64,000 bases of DNA from Vibrio tubiashii ATCC 19109. GTDB taxonomy: Bacteria > Pseudomonadota > Gammaproteobacteria > Enterobacterales > Vibrionaceae. Below, in pieces: positions 11,631-20,031 of this stretch; positions within the stretch are counted from its first letter, which is position 1, and each line of letters opens with the position of its first letter. The translations under genes and the position numbers were made by a program. The DNA lies in assembly GCF_000772105.1 (NCBI RefSeq), contig NZ_CP009354.1, positions 558,001 to 622,000 on the forward strand, read 5' to 3'. Below the pieces are notes generated by a model. That model did no database searches and was not told the origin of the DNA. It saw only the letters and a list, made by a program, of their open reading frames with translations.

Positions 11631-11632
11631 TG

Positions 11633-12352
11633 CTAATGAAAACCCAGCATCTCTTTTAAAGTTTTCAAGTAACGTCGACTTACCGGAAGTGGATGGTCAC
11701 TGACGGTGATAATTTCTGCTAGGCCATTTTCGAACAGTTTTATCTCTTTGATTGCTTTAATGTTAACCAAAAACTGGCGGTGACAGCGAACCAAAGGTGT
11801 TTTTTCTTCAAGTACTTTTAACGTCAGCTGAGATGTAGCTTTCTGTTCATGGGTTTGAACATGGACGCCACTGATATCACTGTAGGCAAACTCAACATCT
11901 TGGGTTGGAATAATGACGATGCGGTTTAAGCCAATACATGGCACTTGATCTAAGTTCTGAGGGGTAATGGCGGCAAATTGATGGGGGTCGGCTTGTTTTG
12001 ATTTGAGTAACCGCTTGACGGTTTTCTCCAAGCGACAGGTATCAACAGGTTTTAGTAAGTAATCAAAGGCATTATCTTCAAATGCTTGGACAGCAAACTC
12101 ATCATAAGCGGTGACAAACACCACGTTAGGCATAGTTTCAGGGTCAAGCATAGCTAATAGCTCAATCCCAGTAATCTGCGGCATTTGGATATCAAGAAAC
12201 ACCACGTCAGGCTTGAGTTGATTGATTTTCTTCAACCCTTCAATCGCATTGCTGGCTTGATCTATCACTTCAATGTGACCCGTTTCTTCGAGTAGCTCGG
12301 TCAGTTCCTCGCGAGCAAAAAGTTCGTCATCTATGACTAATGCCGAAAGCAT
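11633..12352 (-). CDS. btsR: LytTR response regulator BtsR (YehT)
   Basis: A 239-residue protein, the same length as E. coli BtsR. The receiver domain (residues 1-120) has the acidic pair DD at 8-9 and the phosphoacceptor Asp54 in VFLDIQMP. The C-terminal LytTR DNA-binding domain (about 135-239) contains VRCHRQFLVNIKAI. It lies 9 bases downstream of its kinase btsS. In E. coli this regulator activates the pyruvate transporter gene btsT from paired ACC(G/A)CT(C/T)A repeats. The same octamer, in five copies, precedes the CstA-family gene at 2915-4399. Confidence 0.93.
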   Translation of the reverse strand: MLSALVIDDELFAREELTELLEETGHIEVIDQASNAIEGLKKINQLKPDVVFLDIQMPQITGIELLAMLDPETMPNVVFVTAYDEFAVQAFEDNAFDYLLKPVDTCRLEKTVKRLLKSKQADPHQFAAITPQNLDQVPCIGLNRIVIIPTQDVEFAYSDISGVHVQTHEQKATSQLTLKVLEEKTPLVRCHRQFLVNIKAIKEIKLFENGLAEIITVSDHPLPVSRRYLKTLKEMLGFH

Positions 12353-12361
12353 GTTGATACC

Positions 12362-14038
12362 TTAGTACATGTTCTTATTTGGGATGATAAAGCTCATCCG
12401 AGTAAAATGGTTAGGCTCGACTTCAATATTGAGAGCTGAAGCGCGACCAAATTTATTGCTCAGTCGTTTGTCGACAATCTGCATCCCCAGGCCTGCATGG
12501 TCATCAGCTGGTGGTGTGTAACTGCCAGCATTGTCTTCCACCACGACTTGGAATCCTGACTCACTTATTTGACTGTAGATGTGAATCTTACCGCCTTCCA
12601 GAAGATTAGAGATACCGTGCTTAATGGCGTTCTCAACTAACGGCTGTAGGGTAAAGGTCGGTACTTTTCGAGTTAACAGCGCTTCATCAATATCGATCGT
12701 CACTTCTAAGCGGTCGGTAAAACGCGCCTTCTCTATCGTGAGGTAGGCATTAACGTGTGCGAGTTCTTCTTTCAGCGTGACCGTTTCAATATCTTGCTTC
12801 AAGTTACTGCGAAAGAATTGTGAAAGGTGCTGAATAAGCTCCCGAGCTTTAGGTGGGTCGCGCCTGATAACGGCACTGATAGTATTGAGCGCATTGAATA
12901 GGAAATGTGGATTTACCTGAGCGTGCAGCAGTTTGATTTCGGCTTGAGATAACAGCGTTTGTTTTTGCTGATAATCGCCAAACAGGATTTGGCTCGAAAG
13001 CAGTTGGGCTATCCCTTCCGCCATCGACATATTGATGGTGGAAAAGAGTTTACGCTTGGGCTCATAGAGCTTAATGGTGCCGATGACCTTGTCGCCTGCG
13101 CGAAGAGGAATGATCAGCGCTGAACCGAGCTTACAATCTGCAGAGATCGAACATTGATACGGCTTTTCTGCCCCGTCTAGGTAGATGATGTCATCTTGTT
13201 GAATCGCATCTAAGGTGCTTTGAGAAGAGATAGGGGTATTGGGTTTGTGGTGATCATCGCCGATACCTACAAAAGCAAGAATCTTTTCATCATCGGTAAT
13301 CGATACCGCACCGACATTGGTCTCTTCATAGACAATACGGGCAATTTTCTCAGCGTTCTGCACATTGAAACCAGAGGCTAGAATACCAACAGAACGCTCT
13401 GCAATGTTCAGCGCGCGGCGAGAAAAGGTCGCTGAGTATTCTTCGAAGATGGTTTTTCTGTCCTGCAAAATACTCATAAATAGCGCAGCGCCTACCGAGT
13501 TAGCGATGATCATTGGCGCCGCAATCGCAGAAACCAAGGAATAAGCTTGATCAAAGGGTTTGGCGACGATCAAGATGATCAGCATCTGGACAATTTCAGC
13601 GACAAGAGTAATGGCGAACACGATACTTGGGTTGAACAGTTGGTCAGATTTATTCTTACGCACAAAGTAGATATGGAACAATCCGCCAATCAGTCCTTCT
13701 GCTGTGGTCGAGATTGCGCAGGCGAGATCGGTAAACCCACCTAGAGTATAGCGGTGCAGACCACCGGTTAGCCCGACAAAGAAACCCACAACTGGACCAC
13801 CAAACAGTCCTCCCATCACTGCACCAATCGCGCGCGTATTGGCAATCGCATCATTAATCTGCAAACCGAAGTAGGTTCCCATGATACAAAATAGCGAAAA
13901 CAGCACATAGACACTCAGTTTGTGACTAAGACGGTTAGAGATATTTAGCAGAGGCAAAAAGATAGGCGTCTTGCTTAGCATATAAGCTAAAACCAAATAG
14001 ACACACATTTGCTGAAGAAGAGAGAGGATTAGATCCAT
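12362..14038 (-). CDS. btsS: LytS-type sensor kinase BtsS (YehU)
   Basis: A 558-residue sensor kinase. The N-terminus has six or more hydrophobic segments of the 5TMR-LYT type, with the strongly conserved GLQINDAIANTRAIGAVMGG block. A GAF-like domain follows (about 220-350), then the His_kinase region with the phosphoacceptor in NPHFLFNALNTISAV and an HATPase domain (LQPLVENAIKHG). I recall near-continuous similarity to E. coli BtsS, a high-affinity pyruvate receptor. It is the first gene of the btsSR operon. Confidence 0.93.
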   Translation of the reverse strand: MDLILSLLQQMCVYLVLAYMLSKTPIFLPLLNISNRLSHKLSVYVLFSLFCIMGTYFGLQINDAIANTRAIGAVMGGLFGGPVVGFFVGLTGGLHRYTLGGFTDLACAISTTAEGLIGGLFHIYFVRKNKSDQLFNPSIVFAITLVAEIVQMLIILIVAKPFDQAYSLVSAIAAPMIIANSVGAALFMSILQDRKTIFEEYSATFSRRALNIAERSVGILASGFNVQNAEKIARIVYEETNVGAVSITDDEKILAFVGIGDDHHKPNTPISSQSTLDAIQQDDIIYLDGAEKPYQCSISADCKLGSALIIPLRAGDKVIGTIKLYEPKRKLFSTINMSMAEGIAQLLSSQILFGDYQQKQTLLSQAEIKLLHAQVNPHFLFNALNTISAVIRRDPPKARELIQHLSQFFRSNLKQDIETVTLKEELAHVNAYLTIEKARFTDRLEVTIDIDEALLTRKVPTFTLQPLVENAIKHGISNLLEGGKIHIYSQISESGFQVVVEDNAGSYTPPADDHAGLGMQIVDKRLSNKFGRASALNIEVEPNHFTRMSFIIPNKNMY

Positions 14039-14139
14039 AACGATTCAATTAGCGGGATTTAGGCTTATTTTAGTTAAGAATCCTTCTAGAAAACATGCTT
14101 ATCTCATACTTTGACAATAAAGAGAGTTAAAACACAGGA

Positions 14140-14265
14140 TGTAAATTAATTTTTACATATGTGTTTTTTTATATTTACACCTTGAAATCTACATTCAGCC
14201 TGTTATTTTATGCTTATTCCAACCTAGTAAACACGGATATAGCTAGGTGTAAAAAATAATATACA
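14140..14265 (+). promoter_or_regulatory. Three TyrR-type boxes upstream of aroF-tyrA
   Basis: A perfect strong box TGTAAA-N6-TTTACA (14140-14157) is followed by a weaker TGTTTT-N6-TTTACA (14162-14179) and by TGTAAA-N6-TATACA (14248-14265), the last ending just before the aroF start. All keep the TGT-N12-ACA core. A candidate promoter TTGAAA (14182-14187) / TATTTT (14204-14209) lies between boxes 2 and 3. E. coli aroF-tyrA is likewise controlled by three TyrR boxes, so tyrosine-dependent repression is inferred. Confidence 0.8.
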
Positions 14266-14275
14266 GGTTAGAGTT

Positions 14276-15349
14276 ATGCAAAAAAGTGAATTGAGCAATA
14301 TTAACATTAGTGATGAACAAGTTCTTATTACACCTGAAGAGCTAAAGGCGAAACTGCCTTTGAGCGACAACGCTCGACGTTTTATCCAAGAATCTCGCCA
14401 AACCATTGCTGATATCATCCATAAGAAAGATCACCGCTTACTTGTTGTATGTGGTCCATGTTCAATTCACGATGTTGATGCTGCAAAGGAATATGCTAAG
14501 CGTCTAAAAGTACTCTCAGAACAACTGAGTGATCAACTGTATATTGTTATGCGTGTTTACTTCGAAAAGCCTCGTACTACTGTCGGCTGGAAAGGCCTGA
14601 TTAATGACCCACATCTAGATGGCTCATTCGATATCGAGCATGGTCTGCATGTTGGGCGTGAGCTGTTAGTAGAACTCGCTGAAATGGAGATTCCACTTGC
14701 GACGGAAGCGCTTGACCCAATTAGCCCACAATACCTAGCGGATACCTTTAGCTGGGCTGCAATTGGCGCTCGCACCACGGAATCGCAGACCCACCGTGAA
14801 ATGGCGAGTGGTCTTTCAATGCCAATCGGCTTTAAAAATGGTACTGATGGCAGCTTAGCAACGGCAATCAATGCGATGCAGGCTGCTTCTTCAAGCCACC
14901 GTTTCATGGGTATCAACCGTGAAGGCCAAGTCGCTCTACTGACGACTCAAGGTAACCCAAACGGCCACGTTATCCTGCGTGGCGGTAAGCAGACTAACTA
15001 CGATTCTGTTTCTGTCACTGAGTGTGAGCAAGATATGGCTAAGCACGGCTTAGAAGCGTCACTGATGGTTGACTGTAGCCATGCAAACTCGCGCAAAGAT
15101 TTCCGTCGTCAGCCGCTTGTAGCAGAAGATGTGATCCATCAAATTCGCGAAGGCAACAAGTCTATCATCGGCTTGATGATTGAAAGCCATATCAATGAAG
15201 GTAATCAATCTTCAGATATTCCTCTCAATGAAATGCAATATGGCGTATCGATCACCGATGCGTGTATCAATTGGGATACAACTGAGGCACTATTACGTCA
15301 TGCACATGAAGAGCTAGTCCCTTTCCTAGAAGACCGCTTGAAAGGGTAA
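14276..15349 (+). CDS. aroF: DAHP synthase, AroF type
   Basis: A 357-residue 3-deoxy-7-phosphoheptulonate synthase. It condenses phosphoenolpyruvate and erythrose-4-phosphate in the first step of the shikimate pathway. The blocks VVCGPCSIHD, KPRTTVGWKGLINDP, ARTTESQTHREMASGLSMP and MVDCSHANS match class I enzymes. AroF rather than AroG/H is preferred because tyrA follows directly and TyrR boxes precede it, as in the tyrosine-controlled aroF-tyrA operon of E. coli. Feedback specificity cannot be read from sequence with certainty. Confidence 0.92.
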   Translation: MQKSELSNINISDEQVLITPEELKAKLPLSDNARRFIQESRQTIADIIHKKDHRLLVVCGPCSIHDVDAAKEYAKRLKVLSEQLSDQLYIVMRVYFEKPRTTVGWKGLINDPHLDGSFDIEHGLHVGRELLVELAEMEIPLATEALDPISPQYLADTFSWAAIGARTTESQTHREMASGLSMPIGFKNGTDGSLATAINAMQAASSSHRFMGINREGQVALLTTQGNPNGHVILRGGKQTNYDSVSVTECEQDMAKHGLEASLMVDCSHANSRKDFRRQPLVAEDVIHQIREGNKSIIGLMIESHINEGNQSSDIPLNEMQYGVSITDACINWDTTEALLRHAHEELVPFLEDRLKG

Positions 15350-15371
15350 GTAGAGAGCACAAGGAATATCA

Positions 15372-16499
15372 ATGGCAGTTGAATTGAATGAATTGCGTGA
15401 TCAGATAGACGCAGTCGATAAACAAATTCTTGATTTATTATCCCAGCGACTTTCTTTAGTTGAGAAGGTTGGTGAAGTAAAAAGTGAGCACGGTTTGCCA
15501 ATCTATGCTCCGGATCGTGAAGCCGCAATGCTGGCTTCGCGCCGTGAAGAAGCCGAGAAAAAGGGCGTACCGCCTCAGCTGATTGAAGATATTTTGCGCC
15601 GCACTATGCGCGAGTCTTATGCGAGCGAGAAGGATTCTGGCTTTAAGTGCCTCAACCCTGAATTGCGCTCTGTTGTCATCGTTGGTGGTAATGGTCAACT
15701 GGGTGGACTGTTTGGTCGCATGTTCACTCTGTCTGGCTACGATGTAAAAGTACTTGGCAGCAAAGATTGGCACCGCGCTGATGAACTGCTAGAGAATGCT
15801 GGCATGGTCGTAGTGACCGTGCCAATTCACCTGACTGAAGGTGTGATTGAGAAGTTGAGCAAATTGCCTGAAGACTGCATTCTGTGTGATTTAACCTCGA
15901 TAAAATCAAGACCGTTACAAGCGATGCTGAACGTCCATAAAGGGCCTGTTGTTGGTTTGCACCCTATGTTCGGTCCAGATGTGCCAAGTTTAGCTAAGCA
16001 GGTGATTGTCTACTGTGATGGACGTGGTGAAGAGCATTATCAATGGCTGCTAAAGCAGTTCTCTATTTGGGGCGCGAGTTTATGCCAGATTGATGCAAGT
16101 GAGCATGACCACGGTATGACTTTGATTCAAGCGCTAAGACACTTTACATCGTTCGCTTACGGTCTACACCTAAGTAGAGAAAACCCAAATATCGACAAGC
16201 TACTGCAGCTTAGTTCACCTATCTACCGCTTGGAGCTGGCAATGGTTGGACGTCTATTTGGCCAAGATCCTAACCTATACGGGGATATCATTCTCTCTTC
16301 TCAGGAAAACATCGACATGATCAAGCGTTTCCATCGCTGTTTCGGTGAGGCGTTGGAAATTCTGGATGGTAATGACAAACAAGCATTTGTTGAGAGCTTT
16401 GATAGAGTGAGTGACTGGTTTGGCGATTACTCAAAGCAGTTCCTTGATGAGAGCCAGAACTTGTTAAAACAAGCCAATGACTCCATTCATCGCGGCTAA
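15372..16499 (+). CDS. tyrA: Bifunctional chorismate mutase / prephenate dehydrogenase
   Basis: A 375-residue T-protein of tyrosine synthesis. The N-terminal AroQ chorismate mutase domain (residues 1-90, [19 protein letters not shown]) is fused to an NAD-dependent prephenate dehydrogenase (about 100-373) with the nucleotide loop [14 protein letters not shown] and the [10 protein letters not shown] block. It lies 22 bases after aroF and is closed by a strong terminator, so aroF-tyrA is a two-gene operon. Confidence 0.97.
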   Translation: MAVELNELRDQIDAVDKQILDLLSQRLSLVEKVGEVKSEHGLPIYAPDREAAMLASRREEAEKKGVPPQLIEDILRRTMRESYASEKDSGFKCLNPELRSVVIVGGNGQLGGLFGRMFTLSGYDVKVLGSKDWHRADELLENAGMVVVTVPIHLTEGVIEKLSKLPEDCILCDLTSIKSRPLQAMLNVHKGPVVGLHPMFGPDVPSLAKQVIVYCDGRGEEHYQWLLKQFSIWGASLCQIDASEHDHGMTLIQALRHFTSFAYGLHLSRENPNIDKLLQLSSPIYRLELAMVGRLFGQDPNLYGDIILSSQENIDMIKRFHRCFGEALEILDGNDKQAFVESFDRVSDWFGDYSKQFLDESQNLLKQANDSIHRG

Positions 16500-16518
16500 T
16501 AAGTCGATAATGAATAGA

Positions 16519-16550
16519 AAAAGAGCGACCAAACGGTCGCTCTTTTGTTT
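16519..16550 (+). terminator. Intrinsic terminator after tyrA
   Basis: The stem AAAAGAGCGACC / GGTCGCTCTTTT with an AAAC loop is T-rich downstream. Its flanking A tract also allows it to serve the convergent M23 gene. Confidence 0.9.
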
Positions 16551-16561
16551 TCTCAGGAAGA

Positions 16562-17554
16562 CTATTGCACTGTAAGATTATCGATTTTCGGCTCTTGGTC
16601 GTTTTTTACTGTGCTGACTGAACTGTCTTGGTAAGGGTTGTTGGTCAAGTTCACTTGCAGTCTGACTGTGTCATCAATCAGCTTAACCAGTGGCGCCCAC
16701 TTTACCTTTTTCTCTTTCTCAAACAGGTAGTTAAAGTTCTCTGGCGTCCAATCCATGGTGTATTGCGGATTTAGAGCACGTCCGAGGAAGCGCACTTCAT
16801 AATGCAAATGAGGGCCAGTGGAGTTACCTGAGTTGCCACAGGTGGCAATCAGATCACCTTTACTGACAAACTGTCCGCTACGCACTTTAAACTGATGCAA
16901 GTGGGCATAGGAACTCATAAAACCAAACGAGTGGCGAACGGTTAAGAAGTTGCCAAAGCCCTTTTTACTTGGTCGGACTGTTTCAATCACGCCATCGGCA
17001 GGCGCATAAATCTCTTCACCACGCTTACAGGTAAGGTCGATCCCGGTATGGGTATGTCTTTTGCCTGTGATTGGGTTAGTACGACGACCAAAGGAAGACG
17101 AAATACGCTCGTAGTTCATTGGTGTGTCGTTTGGAATTAAGCGAAACATGGTGGCACGTACAGCAGAATCTACCGCCGCTGCATCAATGCGGTTTTCTAG
17201 GCTGACATCATCCGTTAAGGATTCATCTGCAAGACCAAGAACGGACTCCACATCGTAGACGCGTTTGCCCAATACATGTATTTGATTGCGCTTATCTTCT
17301 AGCTCTTGGGAAAGAGAGTGCGTGGTATCAACCTGTTCCTCATAAAGCACTTCAAGCTCGCTGAGCTTATCGACTAGCGCATGGTACTTTTGTTGGGTGG
17401 TTTGTTCTTGATGCGACTGGTAGTAGCCATAACCGACACCTGAAAATAGGATGCCAGCGATGACCGCTATAGAAGTAAACAGAGTTTTTCTTGAAACATC
17501 AAAAGTTTGTACCCCCGATGAATTGGGGATAGAAATGGTAATTTTCTTCGACAT
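16562..17554 (-). CDS. M23 family peptidoglycan endopeptidase, membrane-anchored
   Basis: A 330-residue protein with a short cytoplasmic N-terminus, one membrane segment (about residues 27-48), a coiled-coil stretch (about 55-105) and a LytM/M23 zinc peptidase domain (about 150-270). Metal and catalytic motifs are HTGID and HLHYE. Such enzymes cut peptidoglycan cross-links during growth or division. It is 12 bases downstream of a PilZ-domain gene and probably in the same operon. I do not assign it to one of the named Vibrio Shy endopeptidases. Confidence 0.9.
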   Translation of the reverse strand: MSKKITISIPNSSGVQTFDVSRKTLFTSIAVIAGILFSGVGYGYYQSHQEQTTQQKYHALVDKLSELEVLYEEQVDTTHSLSQELEDKRNQIHVLGKRVYDVESVLGLADESLTDDVSLENRIDAAAVDSAVRATMFRLIPNDTPMNYERISSSFGRRTNPITGKRHTHTGIDLTCKRGEEIYAPADGVIETVRPSKKGFGNFLTVRHSFGFMSSYAHLHQFKVRSGQFVSKGDLIATCGNSGNSTGPHLHYEVRFLGRALNPQYTMDWTPENFNYLFEKEKKVKWAPLVKLIDDTVRLQVNLTNNPYQDSSVSTVKNDQEPKIDNLTVQ

Positions 17555-17566
17555 AAACTAGTTAGA

Positions 17567-17938
17567 TTAGGTGTATTCACCTAAATCAGAGAGGTGTTCG
17601 ATATCCCTGTGTAACAGGTCATCATCACCTACATTTAATTCAACTAATCGCTTCAAATGTCCGATACTCTCAATATCAATATGATCAATGCTGACACGAA
17701 TCACATTGTTATTAAGCCCAACGATATTTCCTACAAGTTGGATCGTGACATCACTTCCTGCAAGCGAAAATTCAACATCTACTTGTTTATCTGTGTCGAG
17801 CTGGTCTGACTGTTCGCTGGTGGCTAAGAGTCCATGTAGCGATAAATCACACACTAAGGCAGTCACCTCTGTGGATTCTTGAGTCAGTGTAGCTTGAGCT
17901 TGATAAACAATGCGCGAAAAACGACGACGTTCGATCAT
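17567..17938 (-). CDS. PilZ-domain protein (putative c-di-GMP receptor)
   Basis: 123 residues. The start at 17938 is chosen because GAGAGAAGA lies just upstream and the protein then opens MIERRRFSRI, which carries the c-di-GMP-binding RxxxR motif. The second PilZ motif, DLSLHG ((D/N)xSxxG), is intact. A c-di-GMP-binding role is therefore likely. The position after aroF-tyrA suggests it corresponds to V. cholerae PlzA (from memory). The downstream neighbour is an M23 endopeptidase, an unusual pairing. Confidence 0.85.
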   Translation of the reverse strand: MIERRRFSRIVYQAQATLTQESTEVTALVCDLSLHGLLATSEQSDQLDTDKQVDVEFSLAGSDVTIQLVGNIVGLNNNVIRVSIDHIDIESIGHLKRLVELNVGDDDLLHRDIEHLSDLGEYT

Positions 17939-18060
17939 AATCTTCTCTCTATATTTCAACTCATAAGAGTAACAAAACTAAAGTGGCTACTATGCGCGGT
18001 TGTTCGCATTCTTCGCTTTAATCAATACCAGAAGTTATCCGTATTGTGAGCTATATAAAT

Positions 18061-18086
18061 AAAGGCCGCTAATATTAGCGGCCTTT
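18061..18086. terminator. Palindromic terminator after ettA
   Basis: The stem AAAGGCCGCTAA / TTAGCGGCCTTT with only TA between is a near-perfect 26-bp palindrome, 20 bases after the ettA stop on the minus strand. Confidence 0.82.
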
Positions 18087-18105
18087 GCACAAATTTCAAG
18101 CGTAT

Positions 18106-19773
18106 TTACTTAGCAATACGTTTGTACTTGATGCGATGCGGTTCCGCTGCTTCAGGACCAAGGGTCTTCTTCAGCCACTCCATGTATTCAGTATAGTTAC
18201 CTTCGTAGAAGTTAACCTGACCTTCATCGCGGTAGTCGATGATGTGCGTAGCGATACGGTCTAGGAACCAACGGTCGTGCGAGATAACCATGGCACAGCC
18301 AGGGAACTCAAGAAGTGCTTCTTCTAGTGCACGTAGCGTTTCAACGTCAAGGTCATTGGTCGGTTCGTCGAGTAGTAGTACGTTACCGCCAGCTTTAAGC
18401 AGCTTAGCAAGGTGTACACGGTTACGCTCACCACCAGAAAGCTCACCAATGATCTTCTGCTGATCTGAGCCTTTGAAGTTAAAGCGTGAACAGTAGGCAC
18501 GAGCAGGAATTTCGAAGTTGTTGATCTTGATGATGTCAGCGCCTTCAGAAATCTCTTGGTAAACCGTTTTTGAATCGTCCATAGAGTCACGGAACTGGTC
18601 AACAGACGCAAGTTTAACCGTGTCACCCATCTCAACCGTACCAGAGTCTGGTTGCTCAGTACCGCTTAGCATCTTAAACAGAGTCGACTTACCTGCGCCG
18701 TTGGCACCGATGATGCCCACGATTGCACCTTTAGGCATGCTAAATGATAGGTCATCAATCAGAACACGGCCGTCAAAAGACTTAGATAGGTTATTCACTT
18801 CGATAACCTTGTCACCTAGACGCTCACCTGGCGGGATGAAGAGTTCGTTGGTTTCGTTACGCTTCTGACGATCACCGCTTTGCAGTTCTTCAAAGCGAGC
18901 CATACGTGCTTTAGATTTAGACTGACGGCCTTTAGGGTTTTGACGAACCCACTCAAGCTCTTTCTCAATCGTTTTCTGGCGCGCTTTCTCTTGAGAGGCT
19001 TCTTGTTGTAGACGAGCATCTTTTTGCTCTAGCCAAGAAGTGTAGTTACCTTGCCATGGGATACCTTCACCACGGTCAAGTTCAAGAATCCAGCCAGCAG
19101 CATTATCTAGGAAGTAACGGTCGTGGGTGATTGCCACAACAGTACCTGTGTAGTCCACTAGGAATCGCTCTAACCAAGCAACAGACTCTGCGTCGAGGTG
19201 GTTGGTTGGTTCGTCGAGTAGTAGCATGTCTGGCTTAGAAAGAAGTAGGCGACAGATAGCGACACGGCGACGCTCACCACCAGATAGGTGCTCAATCTTC
19301 TGATCCCATTCAGGAAGGCGAAGTGCATCAGCTGCACGCTCTAGAGCATTCTCTAAGTTGTGACCTTCTTTCGCTTGGATTAGCGCTTCAAGTTCACCTT
19401 GCTCTTTTGCTAGCGCATCGAAGTCAGCATCTGGTTCTGCGTAAGCTGCGTATACTTCGTCAAGACGCTTCATCGCACCTGCAACATCGGATACCGCTTC
19501 TTCAACGATTTCACGTACCGTTTTAGATTCGTCCAGTACTGGTTCCTGTGGTAGGTAACCCACATTAAGACCTGGTTGTGGACGCGCTTCACCATCAATA
19601 TCGGTATCAATGCCAGCCATGATGCGTAGTAGGGTAGATTTACCTGCACCGTTTAGACCCAAAACACCGATTTTTGCGCCAGGGAAGAAGCTTAGAGAGA
19701 TGTCTTTAAGAATTTGTCGCTTTGGTGGCACAATTTTGCTCACTCGCGACATGGTATATACGTATTCAGCCAT
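18106..19773 (-). CDS. ettA: Energy-dependent translational throttle protein EttA
   Basis: A 555-residue ABC-F protein with two ATP-binding cassettes and no membrane segment. Walker A loops are GLNGAGKST and GANGAGKST; signatures are LSGGERRRV and LSGGERNRV; Walker B motifs are LLLDEPTNHLD and LLLDEPTNDLD. The arm insert and length match EttA, which binds the ribosomal E site and gates the first peptide bond in response to the ATP/ADP ratio. It is monocistronic with its own terminator. Confidence 0.96.
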   Translation of the reverse strand: MAEYVYTMSRVSKIVPPKRQILKDISLSFFPGAKIGVLGLNGAGKSTLLRIMAGIDTDIDGEARPQPGLNVGYLPQEPVLDESKTVREIVEEAVSDVAGAMKRLDEVYAAYAEPDADFDALAKEQGELEALIQAKEGHNLENALERAADALRLPEWDQKIEHLSGGERRRVAICRLLLSKPDMLLLDEPTNHLDAESVAWLERFLVDYTGTVVAITHDRYFLDNAAGWILELDRGEGIPWQGNYTSWLEQKDARLQQEASQEKARQKTIEKELEWVRQNPKGRQSKSKARMARFEELQSGDRQKRNETNELFIPPGERLGDKVIEVNNLSKSFDGRVLIDDLSFSMPKGAIVGIIGANGAGKSTLFKMLSGTEQPDSGTVEMGDTVKLASVDQFRDSMDDSKTVYQEISEGADIIKINNFEIPARAYCSRFNFKGSDQQKIIGELSGGERNRVHLAKLLKAGGNVLLLDEPTNDLDVETLRALEEALLEFPGCAMVISHDRWFLDRIATHIIDYRDEGQVNFYEGNYTEYMEWLKKTLGPEAAEPHRIKYKRIAK

Positions 19774-20031
19774 TGCCGATCGTTCCTAAATAGTCAATTC
19801 ACGTAAAAGGTTATTTTATACTAACCGAGCTCAGTTTGTTACCAGAGAAAGCAAGACACTGAAATAGATTCTCTTTGCTGATGAATTACTAATCAACAAT
19901 TTGCCCAAAGCAAGCTGAATGTCACAGTTGTGTGAATTTATTATTATTTACATCTACGCCCTTTACAGCGCTGATTACAATAAGCATTAATAGGGAACAC
20001 CATAGATTTCTAATCTCAGGATGAGACTCTT

